A stretch of DNA of 64,000 nucleotides from Chromobacterium vaccinii (lineage in GTDB: Bacteria; Pseudomonadota; Gammaproteobacteria; Burkholderiales; Chromobacteriaceae). Within the stretch, counting starts at the first letter, position 1, and every line of letters begins with the position of its first letter. The translations under genes were made by a program, and so were the position numbers. The stretch spans positions 36,419 through 100,418 of the forward strand of contig NZ_JZJL01000014.1 of the NCBI RefSeq assembly GCF_000971335.1. Direction: 5' to 3'. Below are positions 48,326 to 58,578 of this stretch, piece by piece. The notes below the pieces were generated by a model. That model searched no databases. It worked only from the letters and a program-made list of their open reading frames with translations, and had not been told where the DNA came from.

Positions 48326-48793
48326 TCAGAACGGCTTGGTCGGCAGGTACTTGCCGTCCAGCGTGATCACCGCGCGTTGGCCGCCGTCCGGGTCTTCCAC
48401 TTTCTTGATGTCCAGCTTGAAGTTGATCGCGCTGATGATGCCGTCGCCGAATTGCTCATGCACCAGCGCCTTCAGCGTGGTGCCGTAGATCTGCACCATT
48501 TCATAGAAGCGATAGATGGTGGGGTCGGTCGGCACGCCGCCCGGAATGCTGCCGCGCAGCGGGATGGTCTGCAGCAGCGCGACGGCGTCGTCGTCCAGTT
48601 CCAGACGGTCCGCCACCAGGCGGGCGGCCTCTTCCGGCAGCGCGTGCTGGCCCAGCAGCGCGGCGGTGGTGTAGGCGATGCTGAGGCCGGTGCCCTGGTT
48701 TATCTCCTCGAAGCTCAGGCGCTTACGCGCCTTGGCGGCGATGATGGCGTCGGTCAGGGCTTGGCGTGGGGCTTGCTGGCATTGGGATTGCAT
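48326..48793 (-). CDS. cynS: Cyanate hydratase (cyanase)
   Basis: 155 residues, the normal cyanase length. The N-terminal helix-turn-helix-like domain precedes the catalytic half, where [20 protein letters not shown] (about 93-112) has the catalytic Arg and Glu and [11 protein letters not shown] has the Ser. It turns cyanate plus bicarbonate into ammonia and two CO2. The start at 48793 fits the family N terminus; the frame is open 44 codons further into the intergenic region. Confidence 0.96.
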   Translation of the reverse strand: MQSQCQQAPRQALTDAIIAAKARKRLSFEEINQGTGLSIAYTTAALLGQHALPEEAARLVADRLELDDDAVALLQTIPLRGSIPGGVPTDPTIYRFYEMVQIYGTTLKALVHEQFGDGIISAINFKLDIKKVEDPDGGQRAVITLDGKYLPTKPF

Positions 48794-48876
48794 ATTGATT
48801 CTCCTTGCTTGGGGTGGAGCGCGGCTGGGGACGCCATGAAAGGCCGGGCGCGCCGCCGCGCGGGGATGGTTTCGGT

Positions 48877-49536
48877 TCAGGGCTGGCGGACGGCGTCGTC
48901 CAGCATGGCCGCCGTCTGCGGGCAATCTCGCAGCGGCACGAAGCGGCCTTGCTCCGGATCCAGGGCCTGGATGTCGCCGCTGGCGATGTCGTACATCCAG
49001 CCGTGCAAGCGCAGCCGGCCCTGTCTCAGCGCCAGCGCCACTGCGGGATGGGTGCGCAGATTGGCCAGTTGGGCGATGACGTTCTCGCGGGCCATGGCAT
49101 TCACTTTGGCGTCGTGGCCGGCGTGCTCGCCGGCGTCGCTGATCGCCTTGGCGCAGTCGGCGTGGCGCAGCCAGCCGGCGACGGCGGGCATGCCCGTCAG
49201 ATCCTTGCCGCAGGCGACGGCCGTCATCGCGCCGCAGTCGGAATGGCCGCAGACCACGATGTCGGCCACGCCCAGCGCGGCGACCGCGTATTCCACGGAG
49301 GCGGACACGCCTCCCGGCTCCTGGCCGTAGCCGGGCACGATGTTGCCGGCGTTGCGGATGACGAACAGTTCGCCCGGTTCGCGCTGGGTCAGCAATTCCG
49401 GCACCACCCGGCTGTCGGAGCAGGCGATGAACAGCGTGGCGGGGGATTGCGAGCCGGCCAGCCGGCGGAACAGCTCGGCGCGTTCCGGATAGGCCTCGCG
49501 CTGGAATTTTAGGGTGCCGGCGATGATGTCCTGCAT
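48877..49536 (-). CDS. cynT: Beta-class carbonic anhydrase, cyanate-operon type
   Basis: 219 residues. Zinc ligands Cys in [11 protein letters not shown] (about 39), His and Cys in [11 protein letters not shown] (about 98-101). Also the [16 protein letters not shown] segment. It returns CO2 to bicarbonate so that CynS does not deplete it. Located 83 bases before cynS, same strand, and divergent from cynR. Confidence 0.95.
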   Translation of the reverse strand: MQDIIAGTLKFQREAYPERAELFRRLAGSQSPATLFIACSDSRVVPELLTQREPGELFVIRNAGNIVPGYGQEPGGVSASVEYAVAALGVADIVVCGHSDCGAMTAVACGKDLTGMPAVAGWLRHADCAKAISDAGEHAGHDAKVNAMARENVIAQLANLRTHPAVALALRQGRLRLHGWMYDIASGDIQALDPEQGRFVPLRDCPQTAAMLDDAVRQP

Positions 49537-49645
49537 GGCGGTTCTCCGTGTGGTGAAACGATGAACGGATGATGCGCCGCTTTTATTATTGGGTCCAAGA
49601 CTGGTAAATTATGACTTTCATAGGAATAGCCAATAGTTTGGACTC

Positions 49646-50533
49646 ATGCTGCTACGACACATCCGCTACTTCCTCGCGGTAGCCGAACATCTCAATTTCA
49701 CCCGCGCGGCCGAGGCGCTGCATGTTTCCCAGCCGACGCTGTCGCAGCAGATACGCCAGCTGGAAGAGGCGCTGGGCGCGGAATTGTTCGACCGGAGCGG
49801 CCGCCAGCTGCGGCTGACCGACGCCGGCGGCGCCTACCGGGTCTACGCCCGCCGCGCGCTGCGGGATCTGGAGGCCGGCCGGCGCGCCTTGCACGACGTG
49901 GCTTCGTTGCAGCGCGGGCAGCTGCGGCTGGCGATGACCCCTACCTTCGCCGCCTGGCTGGCTGGTCCGCTGCTGGCGCGCTTCCATCAGCGCCATCCCG
50001 GCATCGCGCTGATTGTGCGCGAGATGTCGCAAGAGGCGATGGAGGCCGGGGTGGCCGACGACGCTTTCGATATCGGCATCGGCTTCGCGCCCTCGGGCAC
50101 GCTGGAGGTGGAGGCGGCACCCTTGCTGGACGAGCGTCTGGCGCTGGTGGCGGGAGAGGGGCACCCGCTGGCGGGGAGGAGGGACGCCTTGTCCCTGGCG
50201 GAACTGGAGGCCATGCCGCTGGTTTTGCTGAGCGCGGATTTCATCACGCGCCGCCATGTCGACGACTACTGCCTCCGCCACGGCATCCGGCCCAGGGCTG
50301 CGATCGAGGTGAACGGCATGGGCGCGGCGGTGGAGATCATCCGCCACGGCGGATTGGCCGGCATCCTGCCCGCGGCCGTCGCCGCCAGCCAGCCCGGGCT
50401 GGCGGTGCTGGCGCTGGAGCCGGCCTTGCCGGGGCGGCAGGCCGCGCTGTTGACCAAGCGGGACGGCTATCGCAGCGCCGCCGCCCGCGCCTTCGCGGAA
50501 CTGGCGCGGAGCTTCGCGGACGCTACGGCGTAA
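49646..50533 (+). CDS. cynR: LysR-type activator CynR
   Basis: 295 residues. The N terminus MLLRHIRYFLAVAEHLNFTRAAEALHVSQ closely follows E. coli CynR, and the effector domain keeps REMSQEAMEAG and LLSADFITRRHVDDYC. It should activate cynTS in response to cyanate. Divergent from cynT across 109 bases, where the shared operator must lie. Confidence 0.92.
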   Translation: MLLRHIRYFLAVAEHLNFTRAAEALHVSQPTLSQQIRQLEEALGAELFDRSGRQLRLTDAGGAYRVYARRALRDLEAGRRALHDVASLQRGQLRLAMTPTFAAWLAGPLLARFHQRHPGIALIVREMSQEAMEAGVADDAFDIGIGFAPSGTLEVEAAPLLDERLALVAGEGHPLAGRRDALSLAELEAMPLVLLSADFITRRHVDDYCLRHGIRPRAAIEVNGMGAAVEIIRHGGLAGILPAAVAASQPGLAVLALEPALPGRQAALLTKRDGYRSAAARAFAELARSFADATA

Positions 50534-51443
50534 CGGCGCCGTCGCGGAAGGACGGCATGGAGCCGGCCAGCATCTCCAGCAGCCTGGCGGCTGCCGGGCT
50601 TTGCCGGCGGCCCTGATGGGTGATCAGATGCACTTCCGCCTGCTGCAGGTTGCGCTGTTCGATCGGAATGGCCAGCAATTGGCCGTTTTCCAGCTCGCGC
50701 CGGACTGCGAAGAGCGGCTGCACCGTCGCCGCCTGCCCGGTCAGCGCGTATTCAATCATCACCCGGTAGGAATTGGTGACGATGGCCGGTTCCAGCTGGC
50801 ATTGTTCGGCTCTTTCCGCGTCGCGCAGGATTTGCCGCACGCCGAAGCTCACGTCCGGCAGCGCCAGCTTGTGCCGCGCCAGCTCTTCCAGGCTGATGGG
50901 GCGTTTCGCGCGCGCTAGCGGGTGATCGGGCGTGGCCACCGCGTACAGCGGCTGGACCGAGCTGCGATGCACCCTCAGCAAGGGATTGGGCGCGGTATAG
51001 AACACGATGCCGATATGCGCCCGGTCCTCCAGCACCGTACGCACGATGTCGTTGGTACCGCGGATATCGATACCCACCGTGATCTGCGGATAGCGCTGGG
51101 AAAACGGATGGATGGCGTCGATCAGATCGCTGATCACGCCGCCGCCGGTCACCACGGACACATGGCCGCGGTGTATGCCTTTCAATTCGCGTAGCGCCGT
51201 CATCACCGCTTCCTGCTCGCTCAGCTGCTTGTTGTGATAGTCCAGCAGCAGCCGGCCGGCTTCGGTCGGCTGGAAGCCGCGGCGGTGGCGTTCGAACAGC
51301 GTGGCGCCCAGCTCCATCTCCAGCTGGCGGATCTGCCGGCTGACCGCGGAAGCGGCGATGTCCATGTGGTCCGCCGCCGCGCGCACGCCGCCCAGCCGGG
51401 CCGCTTCGAAGAAGTAGCGGACGCGCTGATCATTGAACTCCAT
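50523..51443 (-). CDS. LysR-type regulator
   Basis: 306 residues. N-terminal helix-turn-helix GVRAAADHMDIAASAVSRQIRQLEMELGATLFER, then a standard effector domain. Divergent from the M20 hydrolase / DUF3100 pair and very likely their regulator. Its end overlaps the cynR end by eleven bases in the opposite direction. Confidence 0.9.
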   Translation of the reverse strand: MEFNDQRVRYFFEAARLGGVRAAADHMDIAASAVSRQIRQLEMELGATLFERHRRGFQPTEAGRLLLDYHNKQLSEQEAVMTALRELKGIHRGHVSVVTGGGVISDLIDAIHPFSQRYPQITVGIDIRGTNDIVRTVLEDRAHIGIVFYTAPNPLLRVHRSSVQPLYAVATPDHPLARAKRPISLEELARHKLALPDVSFGVRQILRDAERAEQCQLEPAIVTNSYRVMIEYALTGQAATVQPLFAVRRELENGQLLAIPIEQRNLQQAEVHLITHQGRRQSPAAARLLEMLAGSMPSFRDGAVTP

Positions 51444-51611
51444 GTTTCATCCTGATTAGTTGTGTTGCCTTAAAGGCAACAAAGAAACCATTCTATGATG
51501 TTGGAGAATTGTTTGTCATTTGCTTACAATCCCCGCTCATAATGACAAGGTACTTTCGCGGTGTGGTTATTCAGTCCATTGGACTTGGCTGCCGCGAATC
51601 GGGAGAAGGGT

Positions 51612-52820
51612 ATGCAGGCAGACAGGCAAGGCCGGTTGGGCGGATTCGCGATGCTGTCCGATGCCGCCGTGCAGGACATGGCGGCGTGGCGGCAGGATCT
51701 GCACCGCCATCCGGAAACCGCGTTCGACGAACACCGCACCGCGGGCAAGATCGCCGCTTTGCTGCGCGGCTTCGGGCTGGAGGTGGCGACCGGCATCGGC
51801 CGCACCGGCGTGGTGGGCACCTTGCGCGCCGGCGGCGGCGCGCGCTCCATCGGCCTGCGCGCCGACATGGACGCGCTGCATCTGCATGAAGAGGGCGACG
51901 CGCCTTACCGTTCGCTGCACGCCGGCCGCATGCACGCCTGCGGCCACGACGGCCACTGCGCGATGCTGCTGGGCGCAGCCAGGCATCTGGCCGAGAGCCG
52001 CGCGTTCGACGGCACCGTCCAGTTCATCTTCCAGCCGGCCGAGGAGAACGAGGGCGGCGGCCAGGAGATGCTGGAAGACGGCTTGTTCGAGCGCTTTCCT
52101 GTGGACGGCGTCTACGGCATGCACAACTGGCCCGGCCTGCCGCTGGGACAGATGGCCATGCATCCGGGCCCGATGATGATGGCCTTCGACCTGTTCGAGA
52201 TCCGCTTGCGCGGCCAGGGCGGCCACGCCGCGATGCCGGAGCGCACCCGCGACGTGGTCGCGGCCCAGTCCCAGCTGGTGACGGCGCTGCAGAGCATCGT
52301 CAGCCGCAACGTCGATCCGCTGGATTGCGCGGTGCTGTCCGTCACCCAGGTGGAGGCGGGCTCCACCTGGAACATCATTCCCGAGCAGGCGCTGCTGCGC
52401 GGCACGGTCCGCTACGTCAATCCCACGGTGCAGGCGGTGATAGAGAGCCGGATGCGCGCGCTGGTCGACCACATCGCGCTGGCGATGGGCGTTGAGGCGG
52501 AGATGGACTACTGGTACCGCTATCCGGCCACCATCAACGCCGAGGCGGAAACCTGGCGGGCGGCCGACGTCGCCGCCGAGCTGCTGGGCGAGGCGAACGT
52601 GCGCACCAATATGCGGCCGTCGATGGCGTCCGAAGACTTCGCCTTCATGCTGCAGGAGCGTCCCGGCTGTTATGCCTGGCTGGGCGTGGACGGTCCGGCG
52701 CCCAGCGCGGGGCTGCACAGCCCGCATTACGATTTCAACGATCAGGCGCTGGCGATAGGCGCGGCGTACTGGATCAAGCTGGTGGAAACCACGTTGGCCC
52801 CCGCGGCCGCAAAACAATAA
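51612..52820 (+). CDS. M20D amidohydrolase (hippurate hydrolase/aminoacylase-like)
   Basis: 402 residues. Metal-binding features of the M20D group: LRADMDALHLHEE (about 82), HACGHDGHCAMLLGAA (about 105), FQPAEENEGGGQEM (about 145) and GMHNWPG (about 175). These enzymes free amino acids from N-acyl or indole conjugates. Start ATG 51612 with GGGAGAAGGG upstream. The membrane protein 13 bases downstream probably imports the substrate. Confidence 0.88.
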   Translation: MQADRQGRLGGFAMLSDAAVQDMAAWRQDLHRHPETAFDEHRTAGKIAALLRGFGLEVATGIGRTGVVGTLRAGGGARSIGLRADMDALHLHEEGDAPYRSLHAGRMHACGHDGHCAMLLGAARHLAESRAFDGTVQFIFQPAEENEGGGQEMLEDGLFERFPVDGVYGMHNWPGLPLGQMAMHPGPMMMAFDLFEIRLRGQGGHAAMPERTRDVVAAQSQLVTALQSIVSRNVDPLDCAVLSVTQVEAGSTWNIIPEQALLRGTVRYVNPTVQAVIESRMRALVDHIALAMGVEAEMDYWYRYPATINAEAETWRAADVAAELLGEANVRTNMRPSMASEDFAFMLQERPGCYAWLGVDGPAPSAGLHSPHYDFNDQALAIGAAYWIKLVETTLAPAAAKQ

Positions 52821-52833
52821 CGGGAATAAAAGC

Positions 52834-54186
52834 ATGGCGCATGCGGGTGTTGGGCAATTGCAGGGCGGCGGGGTGGCTGCGGGCGCGGGATTCAACCGTC
52901 TGGCCCACCTGATGGCGATAGGCATCGTGATCGTCGCCGAACTGATCTACGTGCAGAAGTTTTCGGTGGGCAAGGGCAGCATCATCCTGCTGCCGCTGCT
53001 GTATGCCTTCGTGCTGGGCATGATGTGCAACCCGGCTGTCAATCCGCTGGCCGGCCGCTGGGTGAGCCGCGACGTCAGCGCCACCCTGAGCCAGGTGATC
53101 ATCATCGCGGTGCTGCCGCTGGTGGCCAAGCTGGCCACGCTGCTGGGGCCGCAGTTCCAGGCCATCGTCGCGGCGGGGCCGGTGCTGATCTTCCACGAGC
53201 TGGGCAATGTCGCCACCGCGCTGGTGGCGATGCCGGTGGCGGTGCTGCTGTTCCGCATGGGCCGCGAGGCGGTGGGGGCGACGTTTTCCATCGACCGCGA
53301 ACCCAATATCGCGGTGATCTCCGAACGCTACGGCCTGCGCAGCCCGGAAGGCATGGGCGCGCTCAGCGTCTACGCGATCGGCACCATGTTCGGCACCATT
53401 TTCTTCTCGCTGATCGTGCCGGTGGTGCATTCCTGGAATCTGTTCAGCGACAAGGCGCTGGCCATCGCCTGCGGCGTCGGCAGCGGCAGCATGATGGCCG
53501 CCTGCGCCGGCACGCTGATCACCGCCTTGCCGGAGCAGAAGGACACGCTGATGGCGCTGGCGGCGGCCAGCAACCTGCTGACCACCACCACCGGCGTGCT
53601 GTTCGGCATCTACGTGGCGCTGCCGTTCGCCAATAAGCTGTACGCGCTGCTGAGCCGCCTGCGCGCGCCCCGGCCGCAAGCCGCCATCCGGATGGACGCC
53701 GCCGACGCCGAGCTGCTGAAATCGGAAGAGCCCGAGCTGGGGCTGGGCGCTTTCGCCGCCAACCTGCTGATGGCCGGCGCCATCATCGTGCTCAGCCATC
53801 TGATCGGCCCCAAGAAAGAGCTGGCCGCGGTGCTGCTGGGCGTGGCGATGGTGCTGGGTATCTGTTTCGCCAGCCGCCTGCTCAACCGCTGGCTGCCGCT
53901 GAAGATCCCGACGCTGATCTGGCTGTCCATCCTGGGCGTGCTGGCCAGCCTGCCGGGCCTGCCCGGCGGCGAGTGGCGCAACCAGTGCTTCAGCCAGGTG
54001 GACGTGCTGGCCTGCGCGACGCTGGTGCTGGCCTACGCCGGCCTGGCCGTGACCCGGCGCGAAGCGGCCATTTTCAAGCGCGACGGCCTGCGTCTGCTGG
54101 TGATCGCCATCCTGGTGTTCAGCGGCACCTTCCTGGGATCGGCCTTGGTCAGCGATATTCTGTTTTCGTTGAAATTTGGACACTGA
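52834..54186 (+). CDS. DUF3100 membrane protein (putative transporter)
   Basis: 450 residues with about 11 hydrophobic helices. Conserved-looking segments are FHELGNVATALVAMPVAVLLFRMGREAVGATFSIDREPN (about 110-150) and GVGSGSMMAACAG (about 208). It matches DUF3100 proteins, often next to M20 peptidases. A transport role for an acyl-amino acid or dipeptide is inferred from the pairing. Confidence 0.75.
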   Translation: MAHAGVGQLQGGGVAAGAGFNRLAHLMAIGIVIVAELIYVQKFSVGKGSIILLPLLYAFVLGMMCNPAVNPLAGRWVSRDVSATLSQVIIIAVLPLVAKLATLLGPQFQAIVAAGPVLIFHELGNVATALVAMPVAVLLFRMGREAVGATFSIDREPNIAVISERYGLRSPEGMGALSVYAIGTMFGTIFFSLIVPVVHSWNLFSDKALAIACGVGSGSMMAACAGTLITALPEQKDTLMALAAASNLLTTTTGVLFGIYVALPFANKLYALLSRLRAPRPQAAIRMDAADAELLKSEEPELGLGAFAANLLMAGAIIVLSHLIGPKKELAAVLLGVAMVLGICFASRLLNRWLPLKIPTLIWLSILGVLASLPGLPGGEWRNQCFSQVDVLACATLVLAYAGLAVTRREAAIFKRDGLRLLVIAILVFSGTFLGSALVSDILFSLKFGH

Positions 54187-54366
54187 TTGCCAAATGATCG
54201 GCATAAAAGTCAGTAAAGTTGCCAAATTTAATGTAATAGCTTTGTGAACAATCAAGCTTTTCTTAATAAAAATTAAGTCAAGCAAGCTTGCTAAAGAATG
54301 CCTATGTGCTAAATTGTTATGAATGGAATGATCATGTTCATGACATTCAACCATCTACCCCTTTGC
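54187..54366. other. AT-rich intergenic island with nested inverted repeats
   Basis: Markedly AT-rich in a GC-rich window. It contains CAAGCTT (54253) / AAGCTTG (54284), CTTAAT-AAAA-ATTAAG (54262-54277), the palindrome AGCAAGCTTGCT (54281-54292) and the imperfect pair GAATG(A)TCATG / CATGACATTC (54326-54348). No reading frame seen. Confidence 0.55.
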
Positions 54367-54389
54367 GGCCGCCTCGTGCGGCCTTTTTT
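54367..54389 (+). terminator. Rho-independent terminator downstream of the DUF3100 gene
   Basis: Stem GGCCGC / GCGGCC with five-base loop CTCGT and six T. It faces plus-strand transcription and lies 180 bases after the DUF3100 stop, so the transcript would include the AT-rich island. Confidence 0.75.
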
Positions 54390-54416
54390 CTTGTCGGCCG
54401 GCGCCGGCGACATCGG

Positions 54417-55346
54417 CTAGGGTTGAGCCACGCTTCGGCGCGGCAGGAAAATCTCCGCCACCATGCAGCGCGCGCCGCCGCCGCCCAGCCGCTCTATGGT
54501 GTCGATCGGCGCCAGCGCGATGCGGGCCTCGCTGGAGAGCAGGCCTTGCTGTTCCGCCGTCAGCGCCTCCCAGGCCTGGCGCGACAAGGCGAACACCGGC
54601 GCGCCGTCGGCGGCGGACAGCTCCAGCATATTGCCGGCGAAGCATTCCAGCTGGCGGTAGTCGATGTCGACGACGCGCTTGCCGCCTTGCTCCAGCGAAT
54701 GGCGCAGCGCGCGGCGCTCGCCGGCGTCGGCCACCGATTCCAGGCAGACCACGGCCAGCGCGCGGCCCACGCTCATCATCACATTGGTGTGGAAGATGGG
54801 TTTGCCGGCGCGGTCGGCCGCGCCGAACCAGAACGGCCGATAGCCGATTTCCCGCTCCACCGCTTCCATCACCCGCTCGCTGCTGCGCGTCGAGCGGCAG
54901 ACATAGGCGATGCGGGCCGAGTGGTCGAACACCATGGAGCCGGTGCCCTCGTGGTAATGGCCGTCGCGCTCGAAAGGGCTGAGGTCGACCGCGCGGCGCA
55001 AATCGAATTGTTTTCCGATGGCGTCCAGGATGTCCTGGCGCCGTTCCTGCCGGCGGTTTTCCGCCTCCATCGGGTAAATCAGCGCCCGGCCGTCGGCATG
55101 CAGGCTCAGCCAGTTGTTGGGAAAGATGGAGTCCGGCGTGTGGGGCTCATGGGTGTCATCCACCACCAGCACATTGACGCCGCAGTCGCGCAGCGCATCG
55201 ACATAGGCGTCGAATTCGGCCAGCGCGGCGCGCTGCGCCTCGGCGGCGTCCCGTTCCCGGTTCTGGAAGGCGTTGCTGGCGGTGGTTTGCGGGTTGGACA
55301 GGAAGCGGACCGGCCGGATCATCAGAACGTCGCTGGTGGTTTGCAT
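54417..55346 (-). CDS. ctlX: Citrulline utilization hydrolase CtlX-like (amidinotransferase/deiminase fold)
   Basis: 309 residues of the guanidino-modifying superfamily. Visible are FPNNWLSLHADG (about 75), GTGSMVFDH (about 129), the His in FHTNVMMSVG (about 189) and the C-terminal nucleophile Cys in GGGGARCMVAEIFLP (about 296). Family members act on citrulline or related guanidino/ureido compounds. Divergent from an Lrp-type regulator that probably controls it. Confidence 0.85.
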   Translation of the reverse strand: MQTTSDVLMIRPVRFLSNPQTTASNAFQNRERDAAEAQRAALAEFDAYVDALRDCGVNVLVVDDTHEPHTPDSIFPNNWLSLHADGRALIYPMEAENRRQERRQDILDAIGKQFDLRRAVDLSPFERDGHYHEGTGSMVFDHSARIAYVCRSTRSSERVMEAVEREIGYRPFWFGAADRAGKPIFHTNVMMSVGRALAVVCLESVADAGERRALRHSLEQGGKRVVDIDYRQLECFAGNMLELSAADGAPVFALSRQAWEALTAEQQGLLSSEARIALAPIDTIERLGGGGARCMVAEIFLPRRSVAQP

Positions 55347-55535
55347 GCCTTTTCATCCTAGGGGAGGCGGTGGGTAAGGTGTCCGTCTTGACCTGCGGCT
55401 ATCGATTGAGCCGGTATTGATGCGGATCAAGAATGGTCGATATTGTGCGCCTCCGGATTGTCGTCAAAAAGCTGGCAAACCTTACAGAATTTTCATATTG
55501 TTTTGCAAATTGATGGGTTTGATTGACGATTTGGC

Positions 55536-55958
55536 ATGAACGATGCCGACAGGCAATTACTGGCGCTGCTGCGCGACGACGCGCGGATATCCGTCACCGC
55601 GTTGGCGGAGAAGTTGAGAGTGTCGCGGGCGACGGTGCAGCATCGCATCGCCAGGCTGGAAGAGAGCGGGGTGATCGTCGGCTACACGGTGAAAGTGAAG
55701 CCGGAGGCGGAAGCCAGGCGCATCCGGGCCTGGATGTGCATCGCGGTGGAGGGCAACAAGACCGCCGCGGTGATGCAGGCGCTGCGCGGCGATCCCAGCG
55801 CCCACGCCTTGCATTCCACCAACGGCCGCTGGGACATCCTGGCCGAGCTGCGCGCCGATTCGCTAGAGCAATTCGACCGGGTGCAGGGGCGCGTCAGGCT
55901 GATTCCGGGCATTTCCGCCAGCGAAACCAGCATTCTGCTGTCCACGCACAAGGCCTAG
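55536..55958 (+). CDS. Lrp/AsnC-family regulator
   Basis: 140 residues. N-terminal helix-turn-helix ARISVTALAEKLRVSRATVQHRIARLEESGVI (about 14-45), then the RAM effector domain (about 60-138). Likely senses an amino acid such as citrulline or arginine and controls the divergent ctlX across 189 bases. Confidence 0.88.
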   Translation: MNDADRQLLALLRDDARISVTALAEKLRVSRATVQHRIARLEESGVIVGYTVKVKPEAEARRIRAWMCIAVEGNKTAAVMQALRGDPSAHALHSTNGRWDILAELRADSLEQFDRVQGRVRLIPGISASETSILLSTHKA

Positions 55959-55965
55959 CGGCCGG

Positions 55966-56355
55966 TTACTTGGCCTGCGGCTTTTCCTGGTAGCAGGTGG
56001 TTTCCAGCAGGGTGGGCAACAGTTTGTCGGCGGCGTCGCGTCCCAGCGCGAATTGGACCTTGCCGGTGTTGATCACGGCCCTGACGACCGGAGCGCTGAC
56101 GGGCACGTCGTTGATCACCACCACCATGCTTTGATTCAGGAAGTCGCCGGTGGCCTGCTGCAGGCGCGCGGCGGCCGCCTTATTGAGCGTGGCGCTCAGG
56201 GAGAGGTTGTCGCGCTGGATGTTCAGGCTGCTTTCGGTGAAGTCGCAGGCGGAATCCAGACGCAGGATGTTGCCGGTGATGACGGGCTTGCTTGGCGCAT
56301 CGGCCATGGCCGCGGCGGAAACCAGCAGCGCGGCGGCGGGCAGGAGAAACTTCAT
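55966..56355 (-). CDS. Secreted small protein resembling the SecD periplasmic (P1 head) domain
   Basis: 129 residues with a signal peptide cut near AMADAPSK (about 20). The mature part has [32 protein letters not shown], which looks like the SecD segment that ends in the GG-type P1 head, although no membrane part of SecD is present. Two Cys (SACDF and TTCYQ) could pair. GGAG lies six bases before the ATG at 56355. Function unknown. Confidence 0.6.
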   Translation of the reverse strand: MKFLLPAAALLVSAAAMADAPSKPVITGNILRLDSACDFTESSLNIQRDNLSLSATLNKAAAARLQQATGDFLNQSMVVVINDVPVSAPVVRAVINTGKVQFALGRDAADKLLPTLLETTCYQEKPQAK

Positions 56356-56480
56356 CAGACGCTCCATGTTCAGGATGTGGCTCATCGCATTATGACCGAG
56401 GCCGCCGCCAGAGGTTGCGTGGACTTGCTGTCAGGCTCGCGGCCGCGACAAGCGCAGCCGGTCTCAGAGCCCCGCGTTGG

Positions 56481-57284
56481 CTATTCGGCATCCGAAGCCG
56501 GCTCGGCATCGCTTCTGCCCAGCTGCTGGCGGTACTGGCGCGGCGTCAGGCCGGTCAAGGCCTTGAACTGCCGGCTGAAGGCGCTGTGATCGGCATAGCC
56601 GCAGCGCAGCGCCACTTCGGTGATGGCCATGTCTTCATGCAGCAGCCGGTGCGCGTGTTCCAGCCTGGCCTTGTGTATCATCTGCCGCGGCGACAGGTGG
56701 AACACTTTTTTGCAGTAGCGCTCCAGCTGGGCGGCGGACATGCCGGCGATGCCGGTGAGCTCCGCCATGGTGACCGGCTGGCTGAAGTTGCGGCGGATGA
56801 ATTCGTCCACCGCCACCAGGCGTTTGTACGCCGGGTGGGTCTTGCTGGCCGCTTGCAGGTCCAGCGAGATGCCGATCAGGCCGATGATCTCGTCCTGCCG
56901 GTCGCGCAACGGCCATTTGTAGGTCAGGCACCAGCCCGGCTCGCGGTTCTTGAACAGATGCAGTTCCAGCTGGCTCTCAAGCACCAGGCCGTCTTGCAGC
57001 ACCTTGAGATCCTGCGCCGTATACGCCGGCCCCAGCTGGGCCGGGAACACTTCCGCGCTGGTCTTGCCCAGCAGCGGCCGCAAATCCTTCAGCCCGCAGC
57101 GCTGCACCAGCGTCTGGTTGGCGCAGAGATAGCGCGCTTGCCTGTCCTTGATGAAGATGGCCGCATTGGGGATGAGGTCCAGCACCGGCAGGAGCGGGGC
57201 GATGCCCGCCAGCAGCTGGTCTATCGTCGCCGGGCGGATTTCGTCCCGCCAGCGGGCGATTTTTTCCACGGTCTCGCTCGTCAT
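56481..57284 (-). CDS. AraC-family regulator with PAS sensor
   Basis: 267 residues. N-terminal PAS-like domain (about 25-145, [20 protein letters not shown]), then a 100-residue AraC DNA-binding domain ending [30 protein letters not shown]. The start at 57284 has AAAGG eight bases upstream; the frame is open further. Divergent from the hydroxyproline catabolic genes and the natural candidate for their activator. Confidence 0.87.
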   Translation of the reverse strand: MTSETVEKIARWRDEIRPATIDQLLAGIAPLLPVLDLIPNAAIFIKDRQARYLCANQTLVQRCGLKDLRPLLGKTSAEVFPAQLGPAYTAQDLKVLQDGLVLESQLELHLFKNREPGWCLTYKWPLRDRQDEIIGLIGISLDLQAASKTHPAYKRLVAVDEFIRRNFSQPVTMAELTGIAGMSAAQLERYCKKVFHLSPRQMIHKARLEHAHRLLHEDMAITEVALRCGYADHSAFSRQFKALTGLTPRQYRQQLGRSDAEPASDAE

Positions 57285-57596
57285 CCCTTCCGCCTTTCTT
57301 GGCGCGCCAAGCGCCGCGCCTGGCCGTCGGCGTCCATCGCCGCCCCGCCATCCCGAATGCTCTGCCGCCCGGCCAAGCCTCAAGCCTATCCCGCTCGCCA
57401 GGCCCTCTTAAACGAAAACTATGCCGATTTCGTCATCGCAACTGATGATAACCATCAAGATTGTCGCCGACAACGCAGCCATGCTAGCGGGGTGGAAGCG
57501 AATACCGGCGCGGCGCGGAGATTCAATGGAATCAACGGCCTGCGAGACGACGGCGCGGTCGGTCGGACTGGATGGGGTTTGGAAATGGATACACGA

Positions 57597-58523
57597 ATGA
57601 AACAGGTGGAGATCATCGATTCCCACACCGGGGGCGAACCCACCCGGCTGGTGCTGAGCGGATTCCCCGCATTGACGGGAGCCACCATGGCGGACAAACG
57701 CGATGCGTTGCGCGAACTGCACGATCCATGGCGCCGCGCCTGCCTGCTGGAGCCGCGCGGCAGCGATGTGCTGGTGGGCGCGCTGTATTGCGAGCCGGTT
57801 TCGCCCGACGCCGCCTGCGGGGTGATCTTCTTCAACAACACTGGCTACATCGGGATGTGCGGCCACGGCACCATAGGCCTGATCGCCTCCTTGCATTACC
57901 TGGGGCGCATCGCGCCCGGCAGCCACAAGATCGACACCCCGGTGGGGCCGGTGGACGCCGTCTTGCATGAGGACGGCACGGTGACGCTGCGCAATGTGCC
58001 GGCTTATCGCTACCGCCGGCAGGCGGCGGTGGAGGTGCCCGGCCATGGAACGGTGACCGGCGACATCGCCTGGGGCGGCAACTGGTTTTTCCTGGTGGCC
58101 GAGCATGGCCTGAGCGTGCGGCTGGACAATGTCGAGGCGCTGAGCGCGTTCAGCTGCGCCACGATGCAGGCGCTGGAGGCGCAGGGCGTCACCGGCGCCG
58201 ACGGCGCGCGCATCGATCATGTGGAGCTGTTCGCCGACGACGAACACGCCGACAGCCGCAACTTCGTCATGTGCCCAGGCAAGGCCTACGACCGTTCCCC
58301 CTGCGGCACCGGCACCAGCGCCAAGCTGGCCTGCCTGGCCGCCGACGGGAAGCTGGCCGAAGGCGAAGAGTGGGTGCAGGCCGGCATCACCGGCAGCCGT
58401 TTCATCGGCCATTACCAGCGCGAAGGCGACTTCATCCGCCCCTACATCACCGGCCGCGCCCACATCACGGCGCGCGCCACATTGCTGATCGACGAACAAG
58501 ACCCCTTCGCGTGGGGCATCTGA
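57597..58523 (+). CDS. 4-hydroxyproline 2-epimerase
   Basis: 308 residues of the proline racemase family. Both catalytic cysteines are present: [11 protein letters not shown] (about 88) and [14 protein letters not shown] (about 233); two Cys mark epimerases rather than dehydratases. It turns trans-4-hydroxy-L-proline into cis-4-hydroxy-D-proline, the first step of the pathway encoded by the next genes. Start is the Met of [17 protein letters not shown]; an ATG four codons earlier (57585) is possible. Confidence 0.92.
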   Translation: MKQVEIIDSHTGGEPTRLVLSGFPALTGATMADKRDALRELHDPWRRACLLEPRGSDVLVGALYCEPVSPDAACGVIFFNNTGYIGMCGHGTIGLIASLHYLGRIAPGSHKIDTPVGPVDAVLHEDGTVTLRNVPAYRYRRQAAVEVPGHGTVTGDIAWGGNWFFLVAEHGLSVRLDNVEALSAFSCATMQALEAQGVTGADGARIDHVELFADDEHADSRNFVMCPGKAYDRSPCGTGTSAKLACLAADGKLAEGEEWVQAGITGSRFIGHYQREGDFIRPYITGRAHITARATLLIDEQDPFAWGI

Positions 58524-58578
58524 GCCCGCGCCTCTCATTACCTCTACCACCTGAATGAATGCCGCAAGGAGCAAAACA

